The notes under the pieces: generated by a model | Seen by the model: only the letters and a program-made list of their open reading frames with translations | Told to the model about the DNA's origin: nothing | Databases searched by the model: none | Assembly: GCF_009377175.1 (NCBI RefSeq) | Contig: NZ_VJZD01000018.1 | Coordinates: forward strand, 1-64,000 | Reading direction: 5' to 3' | DNA from: Streptomyces adustus | Lineage (GTDB): Bacteria; Actinomycetota; Actinomycetes; Streptomycetales; Streptomycetaceae | Length of the DNA: 64,000 nucleotides | Program-made: the position numbers and the translations under genes | In this document: positions 18,446-26,535 of the stretch, in pieces | Layout: the number at the start of each line of letters is the position of its first letter | Position numbering within the stretch: the stretch's first letter is position 1

Positions 18446-18479
18446 ACTGGTCTACACCCTTGACTGGTACAGACCAAAG
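18446..18479 (+). promoter_or_regulatory. Two DasR-type elements upstream of the GH19 chitinase gene
   Basis: ACTGGTCTACACCCTT (18446-18461) and ACTGGTACAGACCAAAG (18463-18479) resemble the DasR responsive element, whose known consensus is an ACTGGTCTAGACCACT-type palindrome. The first matches the left half, the second both TGGT and ACCA halves with two central differences. DasR is the GntR-type N-acetylglucosamine sensor that controls chitinase genes in Streptomyces, so the location 130 bp upstream of a chitinase start fits. The remainder of 18160-18607 shows nothing else recognisable apart from the palindrome at 18214. Confidence 0.6.
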
Positions 18480-18607
18480 CGGTTGAGTGTGGCCCCACAC
18501 CCCCCACCACAGCCGCCCGGACTCTGCGACGTCGGCCTTCCCTCGGCGTACGCGCACGGCTCAGCCCTGCCTCCGGTGCGGCCTCGGCTCCGCAAAGGAC
18601 TGATCCT

Positions 18608-19684
18608 GTGTCACACCGCCGCGCCGCGTCCCTCCTGGCCGCGATCCTGATCGGCGCCTCGGCGCCGACGCTGCTGCCGGCCACGAGCGCTTCCGCCGCA
18701 TCCTGTTCGAGCTACCCGGACTGGGTGGCGGGCAGGTCGTACGTCACCGGCAACATCGTCCGGTACACCGACGGCAAGGCCTACATCGCCGAGCACGACA
18801 ACCCGGGTTACGACCCCGTCATCAGCACCTGGTACTGGGAGCCCTACGGCTGCGACAGCGGCTCGGGCAACCCCTCCGGCGGATCCTGTTCGAGCTACCC
18901 GGACTGGGTGGCGGGCAGGTCGTACGTCACCGGCAACATCGTCCGGTACACCGACGGCAAGGCCTACATCGCCGAGCACGACAACCCGGGCTACGACCCC
19001 ACGATCAGCACCTGGTTCTGGGACCCCTACACCTGCGACGGCGGCGGCTCGACCAACCCCTCCGACGGATTCGTCGTGAGCGAGGCGCAGTTCAACCAGA
19101 TGTTCCCGAGCCGGAACTCCTTCTACACCTACAACGGCCTCAAGGCCGCCCTGAGTTCGTTCCCCGCCTTCGCCAACACCGGCAGCGACACCGTCCGGAA
19201 GCAGGAGGCCGCCGCGTTCCTCGCCAACGTCAACCACGAGACCGGCGGCCTGGTCTACGTGGTGGAGCAGAACACCGCGAACTACTCGCACTACTGCGAC
19301 TGGAGCCAGCCCTACGGCTGCCCGGCCGGCCAGTCGGCCTACTACGGGCGCGGCCCGATCCAGCTCAGCTGGAACTTCAACTACAAGGCCGCGGGTGACG
19401 CGCTCGGCATCGACCTGCTCGGCAACCCGAACCTCGTCCAGACCGACTCGGCGGTGGCCTGGAAGACCGGCCTCTGGTACTGGAACACCCAGTCGGGCCC
19501 CGGCACCATGACCCCGCACAACGCGATGGTCAACAGCGCGGGCTTCGGGCAGACCATCCGCAGCATCAACGGCTCGCTGGAGTGCGACGGCCGCAACCCC
19601 GCGCAGGTGCAGAGCCGGGTGGACGCCTACCAGCGCTTCACCTCGATCCTGGGTGTCACGCCCGGAGCCAACCTCTCCTGCTGA
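18608..19684 (+). CDS. Secreted GH19 chitinase with two chitin-binding (CBM5/12) modules
   Basis: 358-aa secreted enzyme hydrolysing chitin. A signal peptide of about 31 residues precedes two near-identical CBM5/12 modules (about residues 32-79 and 93-139, each with YPDWVAGRSYVTGN and a C-terminal aromatic-Cys end). Short Gly/Ser/Asn linkers follow, then the GH19 catalytic domain (residues 148-358). Catalytic-type motifs are NVNHETGG with its Glu, YYGRGPIQLSWN and the substrate loop around IRSINGSLEC. The GTG start follows AAGGA. Two DasR-like sites upstream imply induction by chitin breakdown products. Confidence 0.93.
   Translation: MSHRRAASLLAAILIGASAPTLLPATSASAASCSSYPDWVAGRSYVTGNIVRYTDGKAYIAEHDNPGYDPVISTWYWEPYGCDSGSGNPSGGSCSSYPDWVAGRSYVTGNIVRYTDGKAYIAEHDNPGYDPTISTWFWDPYTCDGGGSTNPSDGFVVSEAQFNQMFPSRNSFYTYNGLKAALSSFPAFANTGSDTVRKQEAAAFLANVNHETGGLVYVVEQNTANYSHYCDWSQPYGCPAGQSAYYGRGPIQLSWNFNYKAAGDALGIDLLGNPNLVQTDSAVAWKTGLWYWNTQSGPGTMTPHNAMVNSAGFGQTIRSINGSLECDGRNPAQVQSRVDAYQRFTSILGVTPGANLSC
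18701..19000 (+). repeat. 117-bp internal duplication encoding the two CBM5/12 modules
   Basis: Bases 18701-18817 and 18884-19000 are almost identical, differing at one visible position (gtt against gct). The repeat encodes the whole chitin-binding module. The near-identity at synonymous positions indicates a recent duplication or ongoing gene conversion within the chitinase gene. Confidence 0.9.
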
Positions 19685-19714
19685 CCGGCCCGGTGCCGCT
19701 CCCGGACAGGCCTG

Positions 19715-19960
19715 TCACGGCCTCGCCCGGGAGCGGCGCCGCCCCGGCCACTCCTCGCGCGCGGCGCACAGGGCGTGGTCCACGAGGTCGGTGACCTCGC
19801 GAATCGGCAGCTCGCCGTCCGACAGCCCCTCGAAGAACGTGTTGGTGTCGTCCGCCGCAGTCTCTCCCCGGGGCGGACCGGGCCGCCCGACGCCGCGTCG
19901 GCGCGGGAATCGCGGGGCGGTTCCGCGTACCGCGGCGGAACCCGGCGAAGCGCTGCCCAT
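19715..19960 (-). CDS. Possible small protein, function unknown
   Basis: An 81-aa reading frame opposite to its neighbours. The C-terminal half (TNTFFEGLSDGELP, then REVTDLVDHALCAAREE) looks like ordinary helical protein, whereas the N-terminal half is Arg/Pro/Gly-rich and may not be translated. It lies in the 288-base gap between the convergent-facing chitinase end and the divergent PadR gene. It matches no family I recognise and may be spurious. Confidence 0.3.
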   Translation of the reverse strand: MGSASPGSAAVRGTAPRFPRRRGVGRPGPPRGETAADDTNTFFEGLSDGELPIREVTDLVDHALCAAREEWPGRRRSRARP

Positions 19961-19972
19961 AGGCTGAACCCC

Positions 19973-20614
19973 ATGTCAGTGATCCGACTCCTGGTGCTCG
20001 GCGCGGTCCGTCAACACGGGCGGGCGCACGGGTACCAGGTGCGCAACGACCTGGAGTACTGGGGCGCGCACGAATGGTCCAACGCCCAGCCCGGGTCGAT
20101 CTACCACGCGCTGAAGCAGATGGCGAAGCAAGGCCTTCTGCACGCGCACGAGGTCGCGCCGTCCACCGCGGGCGGCCCGCCGCGCACCGAGTACGAGATC
20201 ACCGACAAGGGCGCCGAGGAGTACTTCCGCCTGCTCCGCGAATCCCTCACCGCCTACGACCAGAAACCCGACGTCCTGTCCGCCGGACTCGGCTTCATGG
20301 TCGACCTGAGCCGTGCGGAGGTGCTTGCGCTCCTTCGGGAGCGGGTCACGGCCATCGAGACCTGGCGTGAGACCGTCACGACCTCCTACACGCCCGGCGG
20401 CGACCCCGGACAGTTCGGCCACATCGGCGAGCTCATGAACCTGTGGGTGCACAGCGCCGACTCCGGCGCCGAGTGGACCCGCGGGCTCATCGACCGCATC
20501 CAGGGCGGCGCCTACGTCTTCGCCGGTGAGGGTGAGCCGTTCGTCGGCGTCCTCGGCGAGGGCGAGGAGAACCCGTACGCGACCGGGGTCCGGCACCCCC
20601 GGGACGATCACTAA
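19973..20614 (+). CDS. PadR-family transcriptional regulator
   Basis: 213-aa repressor with the PadR winged helix at the N-terminus (SVIRLLVLGAV, HGYQVRNDLEYWG, then PGSIYHALKQMAKQGLL and RTEYEITDKGAEEY) and a C-terminal Vir_act_alpha_C-like helical domain. It stands directly upstream of an ABC exporter, separated by a 78-base control region with two near-identical palindromic sites. PadR proteins of this kind repress drug exporters and release on binding the drug. Confidence 0.92.
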   Translation: MSVIRLLVLGAVRQHGRAHGYQVRNDLEYWGAHEWSNAQPGSIYHALKQMAKQGLLHAHEVAPSTAGGPPRTEYEITDKGAEEYFRLLRESLTAYDQKPDVLSAGLGFMVDLSRAEVLALLRERVTAIETWRETVTTSYTPGGDPGQFGHIGELMNLWVHSADSGAEWTRGLIDRIQGGAYVFAGEGEPFVGVLGEGEENPYATGVRHPRDDH

Positions 20615-20679
20615 TCAAGTTTGACTAGAGATGCGATCCGAGTTACCTTCGGCCGCCTTCGAGTAGTCAAGTTTGATTA
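20612..20679. promoter_or_regulatory. Twin PadR-type operators upstream of the ABC exporter
   Basis: Two 16-bp near-palindromes, TAATCAAGTTTGACTA (20612-20627) and TAGTCAAGTTTGATTA (20664-20679), lie 52 bp apart in AT-rich DNA. Each has TAxTCAA/TTGAxTA arms around a GT centre. The first overlaps the padR stop codon, the second ends 13 bases before the exporter's GTG. By position they are the operators of the PadR protein. Confidence 0.7.
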
Positions 20680-20692
20680 GTGGGGAGCCCTG

Positions 20693-21667
20693 GTGGCCGA
20701 AACGGCGATCGTCATCGAAGGACTGCGCAAGCGATACGGCGGTCGCCGAACCGGCGCCGCGAAGAACGCCCTCGACGGACTCGACCTGACGGTTGCGCGC
20801 GCCTCGGTGCACGCGCTGCTGGGTCCGAACGGGGCGGGCAAGACCACCCTGGTGCGCATCCTGTCCACCCTGCTGCGCCCCGACGCGGGCCGGGTCGAAG
20901 TGGCCGGTCACGACGTCGTCACCGAGCCCGGTGCCGTTCGGCGCGACATCGGCCTGCTCGGCCAGCACGCGGCCCTCGACGAGGACCTCGGCGGCCGGCA
21001 GAACCTGGAGATGTTCGGCCGGCTGCATCACCTCGGCGCGCGCCGGGCCAGGGCGCGCGCCGACGAACTCCTGGCGCGCTTCGAACTCGCCCAGGCGGGC
21101 CACAAGCCGGTCAAGGCTTACAGCGGCGGTATGCGTCGCCGCCTGGACCTCGCCGCGTCCCTGATCACCGAGCCGGAAGTGCTCTTCCTGGACGAGCCCA
21201 CCACCGGCCTCGACCCCCGCGGTCGCGCCGAGGTGTGGGGCGCCGTCCGGTGCCTGGTCGGCGGCGGTACCACGGTCCTGCTGACCACCCAGTACCTGGA
21301 GGAGGCCGATCAGCTCGCCGACCGCGTCTCGGTCGTCGACGCCGGCCGGGTCGTCGCCGACGGCACCGCCGACGAGCTGAAGGCGGCGACCGGCGGCGAC
21401 CGCATCGACGTGGTGCTCCGCGACGCGAGCCGACTGGACGCCGCCGTCGCCCGGCTGCCCCTGTCCGGAGTGAGCGTCGACCCCCACCGGCGGCTGCTCA
21501 GCGCTCCGGTCACCGACCGGATGGCGGCTCTCTCCGCCGTCGTGGCGGCCCTTGGGGAAGCGGGCATCGAGGCGGAGGACATCACCGTGCGCCGACCCAC
21601 GCTCGACGAGGTGTTCCTCCACCTCACCGACACCGCGCAGCACCTGAAGGAAGAGGCCACGGCATGA
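20693..21667 (+). CDS. DrrA-type ABC transporter ATP-binding protein
   Basis: 324-aa ATPase with Walker [10 protein letters not shown] near residue 45, signature [12 protein letters not shown] near 145 and Walker [16 protein letters not shown] near 165, plus the long C-terminal extension of the drug-exporter group. It starts with GTG 13 bases after the second palindrome, with a GGGGAG ribosome site between. It is coupled to the permease by ATGA. Confidence 0.92.
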   Translation: MAETAIVIEGLRKRYGGRRTGAAKNALDGLDLTVARASVHALLGPNGAGKTTLVRILSTLLRPDAGRVEVAGHDVVTEPGAVRRDIGLLGQHAALDEDLGGRQNLEMFGRLHHLGARRARARADELLARFELAQAGHKPVKAYSGGMRRRLDLAASLITEPEVLFLDEPTTGLDPRGRAEVWGAVRCLVGGGTTVLLTTQYLEEADQLADRVSVVDAGRVVADGTADELKAATGGDRIDVVLRDASRLDAAVARLPLSGVSVDPHRRLLSAPVTDRMAALSAVVAALGEAGIEAEDITVRRPTLDEVFLHLTDTAQHLKEEATA

Positions 21668-22425
21668 CCGCCTACGTACTCGGCGACTCCTGGACGATGA
21701 CCCGCCGCGAGCTGGCCCGCTGGGCCCGGCAGCCGGCCACCGTCGTCGTCGACGTGGCCTTCCCCGTGATGCTGCTGCTGATGTTCGGCTACCTCGTCGG
21801 CGGTGGGCGGGGCGTGGAAGGCGCGTACGTCGACTACCTGGTCCCCGGAATGCTCGCGCTCACCATGGCCTTCGGCCTGGAAGGCACGATGATCGCCGTC
21901 ACCCAGGACCTGAACAAGGGCGTCATCGACCGCTTCCGGTCGTTGCCGATGGCCGACGGAGCGGTCCTGGTCGGCCGTTCGGCCGCCGACATGCTCCAGT
22001 CGGCACTCAGCCTGATGTTGCTGGGCGGCGTCGGCTACGCCCTCGGCTGGCGGCCCCACGGCGGCCCGCAAGGCCTCCTCGCCGCGGCCGCCCTGCTGCT
22101 CCTGTTCCGGTTCGCGATGCTCTGGATCGGCATCCACCTGGCCCTGGTGGCCGGCAAGCCCGAGATGGTGCAGGCGGTGCAGATCCTCGTCTGGCCGGTC
22201 GGTTTCCTGTCCAACGCCTTCGCCGGCCCGGACTCCATGCCCGACTGGCTCGGCATCTTCGTCCAGTGGAACCCGCTGTCCCAGACCACGACGGCGGTGC
22301 GCGACCTGTCCGGCGGACCGGGCGGCGAGTCCGGACACGTATGGGCGGCCGTCCTGTGGCCGCTGGCGCTGCTCGCGGTGTTCCTCCCCCTGGCCGTGAC
22401 CCGCTTCGCCCGCCCGCGCGACTGA
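21664..22425 (+). CDS. DrrB-type ABC-2 transporter permease
   Basis: 253-aa membrane subunit with about six hydrophobic segments and the ABC-2 family region [12 protein letters not shown] near residue 55. It starts within the ATPase stop codon. Together with the preceding gene it forms a PadR-controlled exporter, the second DrrAB-type system in this window (compare 68-1827). Confidence 0.9.
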   Translation: MTAYVLGDSWTMTRRELARWARQPATVVVDVAFPVMLLLMFGYLVGGGRGVEGAYVDYLVPGMLALTMAFGLEGTMIAVTQDLNKGVIDRFRSLPMADGAVLVGRSAADMLQSALSLMLLGGVGYALGWRPHGGPQGLLAAAALLLLFRFAMLWIGIHLALVAGKPEMVQAVQILVWPVGFLSNAFAGPDSMPDWLGIFVQWNPLSQTTTAVRDLSGGPGGESGHVWAAVLWPLALLAVFLPLAVTRFARPRD

Positions 22426-22470
22426 CGCGGCTCCAGAACGCGTCCGGGGTGTCCATGTTCTCCCGACGGC

Positions 22471-22644
22471 TCAGCCCCGTCTCCGCTCCTCCTCGTGGCA
22501 GACGCTCCTGCGCAGCCGGTCGCGCCGACCGGCGTCGAGCACCGCCGGTGCGGGAGGCCGCGGCAGCCGGGCGCAGTGTTCACGGAAGGGGTCGCGGCGG
22601 CCGGGCCGGAATCTGAGCACGAACCAGGCCGTGGGTATGCACAT
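22471..22644 (-). CDS. Possible small protein coupled to the broken TIGR04222 gene
   Basis: A 57-aa frame whose ATG overlaps the stop codon of the upstream gene by one base (TGATG), an arrangement typical of translational coupling. The product is basic (FVLRFRPGRRDPFREHC near the start) with no recognised domain. Support rests on the overlap alone. Confidence 0.3.
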   Translation of the reverse strand: MCIPTAWFVLRFRPGRRDPFREHCARLPRPPAPAVLDAGRRDRLRRSVCHEEERRRG

Positions 22645-23099
22645 CACTCCAGGCGGTCCTTGCGGCGGCTGGACCGGCCGGGCACCTCGGCGTCCCGGCC
22701 GCGCAGACAGGCCGTCCGGACCCGGCTCAGGTCGGGGTCGTCGACAAGTCTGCGCAGGGGCGCGCTGCCGCCGTACCGGTCGAGGGCGTCCAGGAGAGCG
22801 GCGGGGAGCGAGTGCTCCGGCCGGGGGCGGTCCTCGATCGGAGCACCGGTGACGGTGACGAACCCGTCGCGGTCGACGTGTGCCGTGCCGGACGTGTTCA
22901 GCGCGGCGGCCGCGGCCTCGTCGACGTCCTCCGGGCGGCCCGCCGTGGCCACGGCGGGCTACGGGTCGATGCCCAGCGAGGCGAGACGTGCCGCCGTCCT
23001 GCGGTCGCCGAAGGCACGCAGGGACCACGCGATGCCCAGCGCCACGTGGACGACCACGGCGATCGCCGACGCCGGTCCCGCCAAGGTGAGTCGGGTCAT
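22644..23099 (-). pseudogene. TIGR04222-type membrane protein gene interrupted by an in-frame TAG
   Basis: Two open stretches in the same frame, 23099-22962 and 22958-22644, are separated only by a TAG codon at 22961-22959. The first encodes a membrane helix (LAGPASAIAVVVHVALG) and a basic segment ending LASLGIDP. The second continues with AGRPEDVDEAAAAALNTSG and HVDRDGFVTVTGAP, the pattern of TIGR04222 actinobacterial membrane proteins. One base change (TAG to a sense codon such as TAC) would restore a 151-aa protein. The remainder of 22426-23267 holds no other clear gene. Confidence 0.55.
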
Positions 23100-23267
23100 G
23101 AAGCCGATCGTGGCACCGGGATCCGGCAGTGGCCGGTCCTTCACCCCGCCATTCGATTTCCGGTCATGCCGAGAACGCCGGACCGTTCATGGGTTCGAGA
23201 TATTCCCCCCTCGGTCGCAGTTCCCCGGGATAAAGTTCTGGCGCCGAATCACGACAGGGGGAACTCC

Positions 23268-26200
23268 GTGACATCGAACGACTCGAAGCCGAATTCCTCG
23301 CACCAGGAGACAACCGGACGGATTTCACGGCGTGCGGTGCTGAGAACCGGAGGTGCAGCGGGTCTCGGGGTGTTCATACCGGTCGCCGGAAAAGCAGATC
23401 CGGCCGCAGCGGCCGACGCCGAAGAGGCGTCCGTCCCGCACGTCGTCGCCCGCGAGAGCGCCAATCTCGCCGTCTCCCTCGCGCCCGACGGCCGCACCAT
23501 CGCCCTCGACGCGCTCAACGCGATCTGGCTGCTGCCGGCGACCGGCGGGACGGCCCGCCGGCTCACCGAGGACGGCCAGGACGCCACCCAGCCGCACTGG
23601 GCGCCCGACGGGCAGAGCCTGGTGTTCCAGTCGTTCCGCGAGGGGGCGTACGACCTGTGGCGGATCGGTGCCGACGGCTCGGGGCTGCGCCGGCTGACCG
23701 ACGGGCCGGGGTACGACCAGGAGCCGAAGTTCTCCCCGGACGGGCGACTGGTGGCCTTCGCCTCCGACCGCGGCAACGCGGGGCGCATCTGGGTGCTGGA
23801 CACGCGCACCGGCGAGACGCGCCCGCTGACCCGGGGCGACCGCAACGTCGCCATGCCCACCTGGTCACCCGACGGAAGCCGGGTGGCCTACATCGCCGAC
23901 GGCGCGGCGGTCGAGGCCGTCGGCGTCGACTCGGGGACGGTGGAGACCTTACTGACCGGGCCCGCGGACGCGGCCCTGTACGCGCCCTCGTTCGGCCCCG
24001 ACGGCCGCCGCCTGGCCCATGTGCAGGTCACCGGCGCGCGCGCCCGGCTCATGCTGGACGACCGGGCACTGACCGACGGGGAGGACGTCTTCCCGCTGGC
24101 GCCCTGCTGGATCGGCGCCGACGAACTCCTCTACACCGCCGACGGACACATCCGCCGCCGCACGCTCGACGGCGCGCGGACGGACATCCCGTTCAGCGCC
24201 GGAGTGAGCCTCGCGCGACCGGCCCCCTACCGCCGCCGCGGCCCCGACCTCACCTCGGCCCGCCCGCAGGACGTCCTCGGCATCGCCGACCCCGCGCTGT
24301 CGCCCGACGGACACACCGTCGCCTTCCGGGCGCTCAACGCGCTGTGGCTGCTGCGCGAAGGCGAACGGCCCCGGCGGATCGTCGGCGACGGCTACTGGAA
24401 CGCCTGCCCCGACTTCTCGCCCGACGGGTGTTCCCTGGTCTACGCGAGCGACCGCGCCGGCACCGCGAACCTCTGGCGCCACGACCTCGCCACCGGTGCC
24501 CGAGAGCGGCTCACCGACCTGCCGAACGCCCAGCTCTCGCCGCGCTGGTCGCCCGACGGTACCCGGATCGCGTACCAGGACGAGGGCGGCGCCACCTGGG
24601 TGCTGACCCTCGCCGACGGCTCGGTGACCAAGGTCGTGGGCGAGCTCTACCAGCCCGGTCCCCCCGCCTGGTCGCCGGACGGCAGACTGATCGCGCTGGC
24701 CGCGGTCGCCCCGTACTCCCGCCGCAGCAGCAACGGACACAACCAGATCCTCACCGTCGACCTGGACACCCACGAGGTGCGCTACCAGGCCCCGGCGCCG
24801 GGGCGCTCCCTGTCCACCCGCAGCGGCGACGGCCCGCTGTGGACGCCGGACGGCAGGCATCTGATCGTCGGCATGGAGAGCCTCGCCTGGCGGGTCCCGG
24901 TGGACGCCGACGGGCGGATCACCGGCGGACCCGAGCAGCTCACCGACGAGACCACCGACTCCCTGTCCCTCGACGCCCGCGGCACCACCCTGCTCTACCT
25001 GTCCGACGGGCGGCTGCGCGCCCTCGGCCTCGACGGCTCCGGCACCCGCACCGTCCCCACGCGGCTGACCTGGACCCGCCGCCCCGCACCCGCCGGGCGG
25101 ACCGTCGTACGGGCCGGGGCCCTGTGGGACGGCACCGGCGCCGAGCTGCGCCACGACGTGGACGTCGTCGTCGAGGACGGCCGCGTCGCCGAGGTCGTGC
25201 GGCGCGGTGCCGCCCGGGGCGGGCGGACCGTCGACGCGACCGGGCTGACGGTCCTGCCCGGACTGATCGACACACACAACCACTGGCACTGGCACGGCCC
25301 CCAGTGGGGCGACCGGCAGGGGCGGGCCTGGCTGGCGTACGGCGTGACCACCAGCCGGACCCCGGGCGACCCCGCGTACCAGATGGTGGAGAACCGGGAG
25401 GCACTGGCGGCGGGCACCCGGGTGGGGCCGCGCTACTTCGGCTCCGGAGAGGGGTTCGAGGGGACCCGCGGCCGGCACCGCGTGATGCGTCCGGTCTTCA
25501 CCCGCGCCCAGCTCGACCGCGACCTGCGGCGGGCCCTCGCGCTCCGCTACGACCTGCTGAAGTCGTACATCCGGCTGCCGCTCGACCTCGAACGCGAGGT
25601 GGTGGAGCGCGGCCACGCGGCCGGAGTGCCGGTCACCTCGCACTACCTCTACCCGGCGGCCGCCACCGGCCTCGACGGGATGGAGCACACCGGCGGCGGC
25701 AACCGGCTCGGCTACTCGCGCACGCTCAGCTTCGCCGCCGGCCGCACCTTCCAGGACTCCGTGGACCTGCTCGCCGCGAGCGGAATGTGGATCTCCACCA
25801 CCACCCTGTTCGCGACGGAACTGTTCGCCGACGACCGGTCGCTGGTCGACGACGAACGCACCCGGACCCTGTTCCCGGACTGGGAGTACGAGCGGCTGCG
25901 GCAGAAGGCCGACAGCGCCGCGTCGGGCCCGGACGCCGAGCTCGACCACGCCTGGACGGTCGGCGACTGTGACATGCTGCTGCGGGTGCACCGCGCCGGC
26001 GGGCTGGTCGTGGCGGGCACGGACGCGGCGCTGGACGACATCGGCATCAGCATCCACCAGAACCTGCGGGCCCTGGTCAAGTACGGGTTCGCGCCCTGGG
26101 AGGCGCTCACCACCGCGACCGGGAACGCTGCCCGCTGCCTGGGACTGGCCGACCGCCTCGGCGCCGTCGCCCCCGGTCACCTCGCCGACCTGGCGTTCGT

Positions 26201-26432
26201 CGAGGGCGATCCGCTGCACGACATCGCCGCCGCGGCAGCCGTACGGCAGGTCATGTCCGGAGGCCGGCTGCACACCGTACCGGAGCTGCTGGAGCCGTTC
26301 CGCGGGCCCGCGGCGGCCGCCGAGCGCACCGCGCACCCCCATCGCGTACGGACCGCGGCACCCTCCGCCCGCCACGACACCGACCACTACTGGCACGAGG
26401 CCGAGTGGCGCCACCAAGGGTGCTGCCGTTAG
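23268..26432 (+). CDS. Tat-exported TolB-propeller/amidohydrolase fusion protein
   Basis: 1054-aa protein. The N-terminus has a twin-arginine signal (SRRAVLRTGGAAGLGVF, about residues 19-50). Residues about 60-620 carry repeated TolB/WD40-like propeller blades with WSPDG or FSPDG motifs. Residues about 640-1010 form an amidohydrolase with the metal-binding PGLIDTHNHWHWH, a second His in VTSHYLYP and AGTDAALDD near the end. Propeller-amidohydrolase fusions are known in actinobacteria and are presumed to hydrolyse cyclic amides or peptides outside the cell; the substrate is unknown. The GTG start follows a GGGGGA site. Confidence 0.88.
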   Translation: MTSNDSKPNSSHQETTGRISRRAVLRTGGAAGLGVFIPVAGKADPAAAADAEEASVPHVVARESANLAVSLAPDGRTIALDALNAIWLLPATGGTARRLTEDGQDATQPHWAPDGQSLVFQSFREGAYDLWRIGADGSGLRRLTDGPGYDQEPKFSPDGRLVAFASDRGNAGRIWVLDTRTGETRPLTRGDRNVAMPTWSPDGSRVAYIADGAAVEAVGVDSGTVETLLTGPADAALYAPSFGPDGRRLAHVQVTGARARLMLDDRALTDGEDVFPLAPCWIGADELLYTADGHIRRRTLDGARTDIPFSAGVSLARPAPYRRRGPDLTSARPQDVLGIADPALSPDGHTVAFRALNALWLLREGERPRRIVGDGYWNACPDFSPDGCSLVYASDRAGTANLWRHDLATGARERLTDLPNAQLSPRWSPDGTRIAYQDEGGATWVLTLADGSVTKVVGELYQPGPPAWSPDGRLIALAAVAPYSRRSSNGHNQILTVDLDTHEVRYQAPAPGRSLSTRSGDGPLWTPDGRHLIVGMESLAWRVPVDADGRITGGPEQLTDETTDSLSLDARGTTLLYLSDGRLRALGLDGSGTRTVPTRLTWTRRPAPAGRTVVRAGALWDGTGAELRHDVDVVVEDGRVAEVVRRGAARGGRTVDATGLTVLPGLIDTHNHWHWHGPQWGDRQGRAWLAYGVTTSRTPGDPAYQMVENREALAAGTRVGPRYFGSGEGFEGTRGRHRVMRPVFTRAQLDRDLRRALALRYDLLKSYIRLPLDLEREVVERGHAAGVPVTSHYLYPAAATGLDGMEHTGGGNRLGYSRTLSFAAGRTFQDSVDLLAASGMWISTTTLFATELFADDRSLVDDERTRTLFPDWEYERLRQKADSAASGPDAELDHAWTVGDCDMLLRVHRAGGLVVAGTDAALDDIGISIHQNLRALVKYGFAPWEALTTATGNAARCLGLADRLGAVAPGHLADLAFVEGDPLHDIAAAAAVRQVMSGGRLHTVPELLEPFRGPAAAAERTAHPHRVRTAAPSARHDTDHYWHEAEWRHQGCCR

Positions 26433-26469
26433 CGGCGGGCATACCTCGCCGGCGTAGGGCAGGCAAAAG

Positions 26470-26498
26470 CGTCCGGGCGGGTTCTTCCCGCCCGGACG
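26470..26498. terminator. Strong bidirectional hairpin terminator at the cluster border
   Basis: A perfect 12-bp stem (26470-26481 with 26487-26498) with loop TTCTT sits between the convergent amidohydrolase and acyl-CoA synthetase genes. It can end transcription from both sides and marks the left border of the biosynthetic cluster. Confidence 0.85.
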
Positions 26499-26535
26499 GA
26501 CAAAGACGGCCTGTTGTCCTCCGGCCCGGGCCGGA

